Positions 59,901 to 64,000 of a stretch of DNA of 64,000 bases are shown in pieces. Position 1 is the stretch's first letter. Each line of letters starts with the position of its first letter. A program made the position numbers and the translations under genes. The DNA lies in the NCBI RefSeq assembly GCF_000237925.1, contig NW_017386098.1, positions 202,310-266,309 on the forward strand, given 5' to 3'. Below the pieces are notes generated by a model. The model was given only the letters and a program-made list of their open reading frames with translations. It had not been told where the DNA came from and did no database searches. This DNA is from Schistosoma mansoni. Lineage: Eukaryota > Platyhelminthes > Trematoda > Strigeidida > Schistosomatidae.

Positions 59901-62900
59901 TTGTCCTTACTTTGGGAGTTAATAATGACTATGAATAAGTGGCTATATGAACGAAAACGCATAAATACAATCGACATCAATTACGTGAGATTTCAAAGAT
60001 ACCCATGCAAATGTGTTTCCGTTTATCAAGACCTATTTGCTTGTGATTCCATATCGCCTGCTGATATGACAGCATCTATTAGAATAAGACTGAATGCTTT
60101 CAGGAATAATCATCCCTGACTTTGATGAAACTCTTCTCAGTAGTTGGAGAACTGTAGAGATAAACAATGGGACCATGGTGAGTAACTGTACTTTCAAAAA
60201 CATATCTAATATTTTGTAATTTCTTGACCTGTACAGGTTTGTATCATGAACTCAGTCTACAATACACTCCCATAAAATTTGTGATGAATCGGTGAACCAT
60301 GTTAACAAATAAGTGAACTCGAGAATTTGACTGAAAATTTATAAATTATTTACCATTGGACTGATTTGCTCCAATCAGGTATATTAATTCATTCTATCAA
60401 AAATAAACCTGTTAGAAGGTTCGTTGACCCCGATCAAACAGATGCTACGGTTCTATTAGGCAATGAGACAGATTAAATGTTGTCTTCAGAACAACTTAAG
60501 TGAGAACTTAATATTGTTCTTATGTGTTATCCACCTGTCAGGTGTAGAATAGATGCCTGAGAGGGATCTCAACTAGGGTAGTCTTGTGACTTTATCGACA
60601 GAAAGATTTCAGGGGAGCGTACTTCTTTTAATGGTTTTCCCAAACGAATTTACCATGTTACTGAAACCTGCACTCGAAATTAAGACCGTGTATTACTATT
60701 TATGGTGAATTTCGATGCTTATTTTGCGCTTATTTATCTACTCAACCATATAAGTCTAGTATTTAATAATCAGTAATTATTTAAATGTTAAAAGATCGAA
60801 GCGAGGTTGCTTCTGAAAACTATGACTGAAAAAATAGGATGCACTTTGCACCTGTTAAAGAAAAAGGAAAGACCTTAGGACTGCTATGAAAACGGAATAA
60901 TTTTTGTAGCAGTTAAACACAATTATCATCGTAATACGCTGAGATGTATAAACATGTCTGTGAAGAATCACACGCTAAATAGAAAAGCTTGGTATATATA
61001 TATGGGTACTGGTTTAAGATGTTACTTAATTCCGGTAAAGAAACGAGCAAACAGATCAAAAGTGAGCGCCTTAATTAATTAATGATGAGAACCTGCCATT
61101 ATTAGTGAATGTCACAAATTTAACTCCAACAGTGTTCGCATACAATGGACTCATTAAGTTAGTAATTTTAACAATATATGCAGAGCTTCAGGCAAAGAAA
61201 TAATCGCAGACATATTGTTTTATATACAGCGTTGAGTTTATATTCATATTGATGGTTAATGATAAAATTGAGAGATTAGAACCAACACACTCACTTTCCA
61301 AGGCCTTGGAGACATGAAATATGCAGCCGGAGTTTCAAGGACCGTACTGAACTAGAAGTATTGAAAGTATTAGAAATATGAAAAGGCTCACTAAAAACTA
61401 ATGGCAATAAGATATAGCAAACTATAAGTACAATTCGGTTCGAATAGTTTAGAAACTTATCGAAAACTAAGATCAACCACGTGACAGAAAACAAGACCTA
61501 AAGATTTATTATCAAGCGGTTTCATGGAAAAACTGATCGCCTATTTTCAACAAAATACACCAAAGGGGTGATTACTAGTAACTGAGGACCATTATTCATA
61601 CGTGTGATTGCTGTGAAATATGTAGTTTGCACTCTTCATGTTTAACACTAATCGTCATGTTTTTTGACATCACTCATATTGCATAATATAATATCAACAG
61701 TAGTATGTTGGCCCGTTTATCAGAGACAAGTCTTTTTATTCAGCTTTAGGCCTTACTTTGTATGGTAATGTTAGTGATAATAGCCAGATGATCACTTATA
61801 AGTAGGGATAATATATTTGATAGTCCCTGTATTTGAACTCATGTCCACCAACTTTATTTCGGGGAGCCGGCTAGTATCATTGGTCAACTCACCGTGTCCC
61901 AGAAGGCTGAGTAAACAAACGTTCGGACGATATACTAATCGGACTTTAAATCTAGTCAATATATTTTTATTCGTACTACTGACGTGGCTTAGTAAATAAA
62001 GAGACAATAGGGTTTAAGATGAACTTTTTGATACAGAACCAATGAGTATCGAACTAACAATATGGTACTTGAAAATTCCATAAGTAAATCTCTCCTATTC
62101 GTTGGTAAAAAGCCCTCTACGGGGAATTCCCGGTAAAAAAAACTGGTCTCAATTTAGCTGACCAGTATTCACAAATACTGTGCCATTTGTATGTTGGTAT
62201 CCGGATAGATTTCTAAGTATTCGTAACTATAATAACCAAGAAGAATAGCTACTGGTACAAACTTAAAACAAACTATTGTATTCGCAACGATAATCAAGAA
62301 GAACAGTTACTGGTACAAACTTAAAATAAACTGTTGTATTCGCCAGGTGAATTGTGGCTTATGTGCTATTAAGTTAGCTGGAATGTATACAATAATCACC
62401 GTTATGTGATTAAAAGTACGACAAAACGGAATAACTCACTTTCCCATGTAATATCAAGGAGATTAATATTATCTTTTTTGCAGCTTCAATCAGAATACAG
62501 CTTGATGATACGGCAGGGATAATTAAACACTAAAATTATATGCTTTAAATGAACAGGAAATTTACCAATTCAAAAAAGTGTAGGCTTCTTTCCCAATTCT
62601 TTACTGCGCCATAAATCATTCCTCCATAGTAAAAGTATAGGAGATAATCTTTAGCTTCAAGGGCTGTACTCTACATGAACTGGTTATCACAAACGTGCAA
62701 AACATACGCTTTTATCAATTTCTAAAATATTAATATCGAGAATTGAAAGAGTGGGACTAAACATTCTAGCAGCTAATCCAAGCTGCACACCATGTACATA
62801 CATTAGCATTTACCTGGCATAGATCACAGTGTAGTGGAGTAAGATACCCCGGACATTTCTGAAGTTTGTGAATAGCAGTGACCATACAACTGATTCCCTT

Positions 62901-63343
62901 GTGTGGAATCCCCATATTAATCAGGCAGTTCGTAAATTCATGTGAAATTACACGAACTAGATATTAGTTACAAACAAGATACCTACCATAAGATGGAATT
63001 TTTTGCAAAGACTCTGAGTTACAAAGATTGAAAAGGTTTTGAGTTTGGATTACTAGCCACTCTTTATCAACAACTGACTGTGAAATATATTTGGCATGTC
63101 TGCTGTAAGTGTGAAATAGTTGACAACTAACATTACAGCTGCATGTAAAATTCCGAATTTAGCAATATCAAAGTCATCCAAAATAAAGTCTAGTGAGTGG
63201 ACATTACGAATCAGAAATTCTTGAGACTTTTCTACAAGTTCACATAATGCATTTGCAGATCCTACAACATAAAATGATTAATAAAGCTCACCTGCAGTTT
63301 TGTTGACTGCGGAAGAAAAGTTGCTTAATGATCCGGACACCAT
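44779..63343 (-). CDS. COPS3: COP9 signalosome complex subunit 3 (CSN3), twelve exons found
   Basis: Encodes CSN3, a PCI-domain subunit of the COP9 signalosome, which removes NEDD8 from cullin-RING ubiquitin ligases. Exons in coding order: 63343-63292, 63261-63079, 63052-62987, 62956-62814, 62782-62708, 62670-62566, 62529-62440, 50447-50346, 48390-48319, 47835-47749, 46623-46510, 44955-44779. They sum to 1266 nt (421 codons plus stop; human CSN3 is 423 aa). Landmarks are MVSGSLSNFSSAVNKTA at the start, LYFYYGGMIYGAVKNWERS, IIPAVSSSCILIEAAKK, TFMTLSLTDVAMRIKLSGTQ (PCI winged-helix part) and AIFANIDQQSGTVHFLDDPE. Human CSN3 has about 20 residues after LILLGK ([10 protein letters not shown]...) with no match here; that exon should lie in the 50448-62439 intron. 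The tail runs about ten residues past the human end. The six 5' introns are 26-37 bp. Confidence 0.94.
45530..46140 (+). mobile_element. LINE A fragment, very decayed
   Basis: Scattered but collinear traces of the LINE A RT: SVCQGYPLF (from GVRQGCPLSPF), a FYLVKRVPENGDF stretch over LFSEDADKMQSL, THCVTMHKCL over SNNARMF, then after an inserted SINE-S tail SLFALRL (SVLLYGCET region) and DHRYFRS (FDHRCLRSIAR). One of the oldest LINE A pieces here. Confidence 0.6.
45885..46009 (-). mobile_element. SINE-S 3' end only, 5'-truncated insertion
   Basis: 125 bp comprising the last part of SINE-S and its TAAATAAATAAAT tail on the - strand. Flanked by 13-bp repeats GGTTATGGCGTAA (45872-45884) and GGTTATAGCGTAA (46010-46022), one mismatch. 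Severe 5' truncation with target duplication is the signature of LINE-machinery retrotransposition. Confidence 0.88.
46510..46623 (-). CDS. COPS3: COPS3 penultimate exon
   Basis: A 38-codon exon encoding AIFANIDQQSGTVHFLDDPE, matching [20 protein letters not shown] of human CSN3. Acceptor CATATCAG, donor GTAAGT. It is followed on the coding strand by a 1.55-kb intron holding a decayed LINE A fragment and a SINE-S tail. Confidence 0.94.
47749..47835 (-). CDS. COPS3: COPS3 exon, PCI winged-helix part
   Basis: A 29-codon, phase 0 exon encoding TFMTLSLTDVAMRIKLSG and QEAEKQILDM, against TFLTLSLQDMASRVQLSG and QEAEKYVLHM in human. This is the best conserved stretch of the gene in the window. Confidence 0.95.
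48319..48390 (-). CDS. COPS3: COPS3 exon encoding GLVKQ segment
   Basis: A 24-codon exon encoding DFNFGLVKQVIKC and FRIQSLTK, matching DNNMGLVKQCLSS and NIQRLTK of human CSN3. Acceptor ACGATAG, donor GTAGGT. It is too short and too interrupted by in-frame flanking stops to stand out as an ORF. Confidence 0.9.
49158..49225 (+). mobile_element. tRNA-like head of a SINE
   Basis: GTGGCTCAGCGGTTAGGAGT resembles a pol III A box and AGTTTCGAACCTACT a B box, about 35 bp apart. The intervening arms do not fold as a tRNA cloverleaf, so a tRNA-derived SINE head is likelier than a tRNA gene. It lies in a COPS3 intron on the opposite strand. Unlike the Smα-like copies in its loop sequences. Confidence 0.5.
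50346..50447 (-). CDS. COPS3: COPS3 exon, start of PCI region
   Basis: A 34-codon, phase 0 exon encoding QPYLELATAFRSNNPEDL and then LTNFVDLHRELFTA, matching [20 protein letters not shown] of human CSN3. Acceptor TATTTCAG, donor GTAAGT. Confidence 0.92.
52190..53060 (-). mobile_element. LINE A fragment, RT to C-terminus
   Basis: Reverse complement gives decayed LINE A: CDNYKGISLI-type block near 52900, then LLVFDYRRLQGIAR and the C-terminal and 3' UTR region near 52195-52400. About 80 bp at 52195-52240 are the same as the last bases of the window. Broken many times; it lacks the TGAC-type tail. Confidence 0.7.
53823..57725 (-). mobile_element. LINE A, second full-length copy, nested in an older LINE A
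   Basis: Inverted relative to the 34.9-kb copy but in sense with COPS3, in whose large intron it lies. Its 3' TGAC-type tail is at 53823 and its 5' end near 57725. A 12-bp direct repeat CTCTCCACTCTT (53811-53822 and 57726-57737) flanks it, and the host sequence on both sides is a diverged LINE A on the + strand, interrupted at that point. This is a clean target-primed insertion. Confidence 0.93.
54014..57064 (-). CDS. LINE A endonuclease-reverse transcriptase, second intact copy
   Basis: Same 1016-aa product as at 35520-38570, with the same CACCATGG start and upstream open frame (to 57382). Across the 1122-codon open frame I can see only three amino-acid differences between the copies: Pro/Ser in the upstream part, Tyr/Cys before the RT, and Asp/His in the C-terminal FDHRCL motif. 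His is the residue in the other LINE A copies, so Asp is the derived state in the 35.5-kb copy. Endonuclease and RT catalytic motifs are all present. Confidence 0.92.
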   Translation of the reverse strand: MANDSSARNAVPGLLKPRSKLYIGAFNVRTLSQIGQQASLAKTLESRTIDVCCVSETRIQDPSVVIHLTSPRQNGQPTKYTLRVSGDPMASSRGLAGVGIALSTRTEQALLEWIPVNSRLCAVRLNGSVRTRKDRDTRRCLFVVSAYAPTDCSHDEVKDDFYRKLSELLQKAKRSDIVVVAGDFNAQVGSLNQTERHLGGYFSIPAQRTDNGDRLLQLCSDNRLFLASTNFKHKERHRLTWRPPAPNQRWTQIDHIVISHRWRGSIEDCRSYWNTCLDSDHTLIRARICLRLNGRRKSTLRRPIRIELADEKAKCEFQKQLSSHLGSSVNETDPDAAWKDIQTAVKTTATSVSDLNQGVTKTHWISSKSISLMDSRKLILSGSEHDEERKQIRSRLTKSLRNDREQWWATKAKEMEKAATVGNTRQLFRLIKETGTKKSSVSETISEKDGTPICSQPKRLERWAEHFKEQLSWPSATAQLPTIPRKPEWNIEVGPSTLLEVQKAITNLKRGRAAGPDVFKYGGPILAIRLTNILAKIWELDVIPSDWSQSLIAPIYKKGPKSSCDSHRGISLTNIASKILASIIIGRLIKTRELQTRENQSGFRPGRGYINHIFTIRQVLEHRHVYWRPTMIVFLDLKAAFDSVDREVLWQCLSLKGVPEKYINLVKALYSNTTSRVRAYGELSYDFTTSSGVRQGCPLSPFLFNFIIDLLLEITLSSTEFSGINLLLGGSLIDLEYADDIVLFSEDADKMQSLLLELSNNARMFGMRFSPCKCKLLLQDWPASTPELRIGSEVVERVDNFTYLGSLISPNGLVSDEISARIRKARLAFANLRHLWRRRDIRLSIKGRVYCAAVRSVLLYGCETWPLRVEDTCRLLVFDHRCLRNIARIFWDNRVSNSEVRRKVLRNGCKSVDEIMNLHRLRWLGHVLLMPEQRLPRRAVLTSIGYGWKRVRGGQTQTWHQCLKSLTSSLSHVGRCRLPGWGPRDYRNQWLETLCDMAQNRSQWRRCIHSLSSLKS
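58795..59830 (-). mobile_element. LINE A 5' fragment, decayed
   Basis: On the - strand from 59830: leader (decayed TGCTGGCTGGAACAATC and AAAGCAACATACC blocks), the upstream frame, then endonuclease traces near 59200 (SAYAIADCILHRVKVLSKYF over SAYAPTDCSSDEVKDEFYRK) ending near 58800 with the VRARVCLRL-like block. No RT part. Probably truncated at its 3' side by rearrangement. Confidence 0.65.
59831..62214. other. COPS3 intron sequence without certain feature
   Basis: Frames of 60-76 codons occur on both strands without family motifs. The missing COPS3 exon may lie here. The only candidate I noticed begins near 60152 on the - strand after TCTCTACAG (LQLLRRVSSKSGMIIP), but its phase does not fit the neighbouring exons. 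Confidence 0.35.
62222..62345. repeat. Tandem duplication, two units of about 62 bp
   Basis: AATAGCTACTGGTACAAAC and AACAGTTACTGGTACAAAC begin the shared part of each unit, which ends TATTGTATTCGC or TGTTGTATTCGC. About 90% alike by eye. Lies in the COPS3 intron just downstream of exon 7. Confidence 0.85.
62440..63343 (-). CDS. COPS3: COPS3 exons 1-7 with six micro-introns
   Basis: Exons 63292-63343, 63079-63261, 62987-63052, 62814-62956, 62708-62782, 62566-62670 and 62440-62529 have introns of 30, 26, 30, 31, 37 and 36 bp. The ATG is at 63343-63341. Phases are consistent throughout. The matching segments are NALCELVEKSQEFLIRNVHS, NCLINMGIPHKGISCMVTAI, LGLAARMFSPTLSILDINI, YYGGMIYGAVKNWERSLHFF and ILIEAAKKIILISLILHGK, all collinear with human CSN3 residues about 20-235. 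The 26-bp intron (63053-63078) is the least certain because it is so short. Confidence 0.92.
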
Positions 63344-63930
63344 TAGACAGATATCGCGAAGGAAATGACGTCTATAGAATATAAACGTAAATTGCTTTTG
63401 AGACGGGGTTGTAGGTAAAATGACATTGTGTTAAATAACTAATACATTTACTGTACAATCAAATACTTTATGTTGTTTAAATCTGTAATAACAACACAAC
63501 ACAATTTCATATTGCATACTCCAAATTCGAGTTTCTGCTTGTATCTTGTCAAATTTTTAAACCTACTGGGATTAGTTGCATTTCGTTAAATTATTTCAAA
63601 TCCACAAATATTTGTCAGGAATTTTAGGAATGATAATAATCAAATAGGCAAGCAAAAAACATAACTATTGTTTCATAACTACCAGCTTGAACTAACAATC
63701 TAATACAGTCATTAATATCCAGTTACTCATAGGTGAAGTATAACGTGGGATGTATTAGCGTCCGTTCAAGTCACCACACCACATCAACACAGAGAGATGA
63801 GATAATTAGGATGTATAACACAGCAGTATAGGCATCAGGCATGGAAAAAAAGAGATCAAACACAGATGGGCTGAAAAGGAATGAATTTTTGAAATAACAG
63901 ATAAAAACAATTTCAAAACTCAAGATTTAA
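63344..63930. other. COPS3 5' flank
   Basis: About 590 bp between the COPS3 start codon and the LINE A fragment at the window end. Must hold at least part of the COPS3 promoter and 5' UTR. No TATA box or other element can be defended. Confidence 0.4.
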
Positions 63931-63937
63931 GGGAAGA

Positions 63938-64000
63938 TCAAAAATGAAAGCATCTCTGTCACTGTAACCAGCTTTGAGCTACGAAATTCAACGTCTCCAA
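63938..64000 (-). mobile_element. LINE A fragment running off the window
   Basis: The last 60 bp (CATCTCTGTCACTGTAACCA and on) equal 52202-52240 and flanks, which is the C-terminal/3' UTR region of a decayed LINE A on the - strand. The rest of the copy should continue beyond 64000. Confidence 0.65.

Noticed and set aside
59708-60119. Two overlapping + strand frames with hydrophobic stretch as a membrane-protein gene
   Set aside because: The first overlaps the decayed LINE A 5' leader. No splice or start context and no homology.
61291-61494. Missing COPS3 exon ending GLGK before GTGAGT
   Set aside because: Only the end resembles LLGK. The frame does not match the missing segment and the acceptor phase fails.
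1-64000. CRISPR arrays, bacterial operons, tRNA or rRNA genes
   Set aside because: No spaced direct repeats or cloverleaf-forming tRNA genes seen. Spliced genes and LINEs make this eukaryotic DNA; the tRNA-like boxes found belong to SINE-like elements.

Overview
This window is flatworm DNA, almost certainly from a Schistosoma blood fluke. It is AT-rich and crowded with RTE-clade LINEs, with BEL/Pao and Gypsy fossils and with decayed short elements resembling the schistosome Smα hammerhead retroposon. Its two host genes have the schistosome intron pattern: tiny 5' introns (26-37 bp) followed by introns of up to about 12 kb. No tool was run. Families were recognised from translated motifs, and exon models were built by matching splice sites and phase to remembered human orthologues.

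Host genes. (1) On the + strand, 15496-42381, is the mitochondrial small-subunit ribosomal protein uS9m (MRPS9). It has ten exons summing to 1188 nt (395 aa) over 26.9 kb, and the last exon carries only 13 coding nt. (2) On the - strand, 63343-44779, is COP9 signalosome subunit 3 (COPS3/CSN3). Twelve exons were found (421 codons), and one exon of roughly 20 codons is still unlocated in a 12-kb intron. The genes converge tail to tail, with a 2.4-kb gap that holds a truncated LINE.

Repeats, using working names. LINE A is an RTE-clade element of about 3.9 kb whose 3' end is a short TGAC-repeat tail. Two almost identical copies (34867-38762 + and 53823-57725 -) keep a whole endonuclease-RT frame. 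A third (22653-26593) is full length but broken, and many fragments exist. LINE B is a second RTE family with a TAAAA-type tail. LINE C is a third RTE family, present as an inverted pair that shares old damage. LINE D is a CR1/Jockey-type element. SINE-S is about 510 bp and shares its 3' end with LINE B. Fossil LTR elements are BEL/Pao (6430-8230 + and 9340-11200 -) and Gypsy (13830-14300 +).

Layout. 1-15.4 kb is a repeat graveyard. 15.5-16.2 kb holds the clustered 5' exons of MRPS9. 16.2-29.0 kb is an MRPS9 intron holding LINE B, SINE-S, LINE A fragments and LINE D with a full-length LINE A nested in it. 29.0-29.4 kb has three more exons. 29.4-41.5 kb is an intron holding LINE C with LINE B nested in it, plus one intact LINE A. 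41.5-42.4 kb ends MRPS9. 43.2-44.6 kb is intergenic LINE B. 44.8-63.3 kb is COPS3, whose large intron holds the second intact LINE A nested in an older one. The last 60 bp begin another LINE A copy. I found no CRISPR array, operon or defence system. The most informative signals are the SINE/LINE 3'-end sharing, the nested insertions with target-site duplications, the paralogous empty site, and the two intact LINE A copies lying in sense inside host introns.
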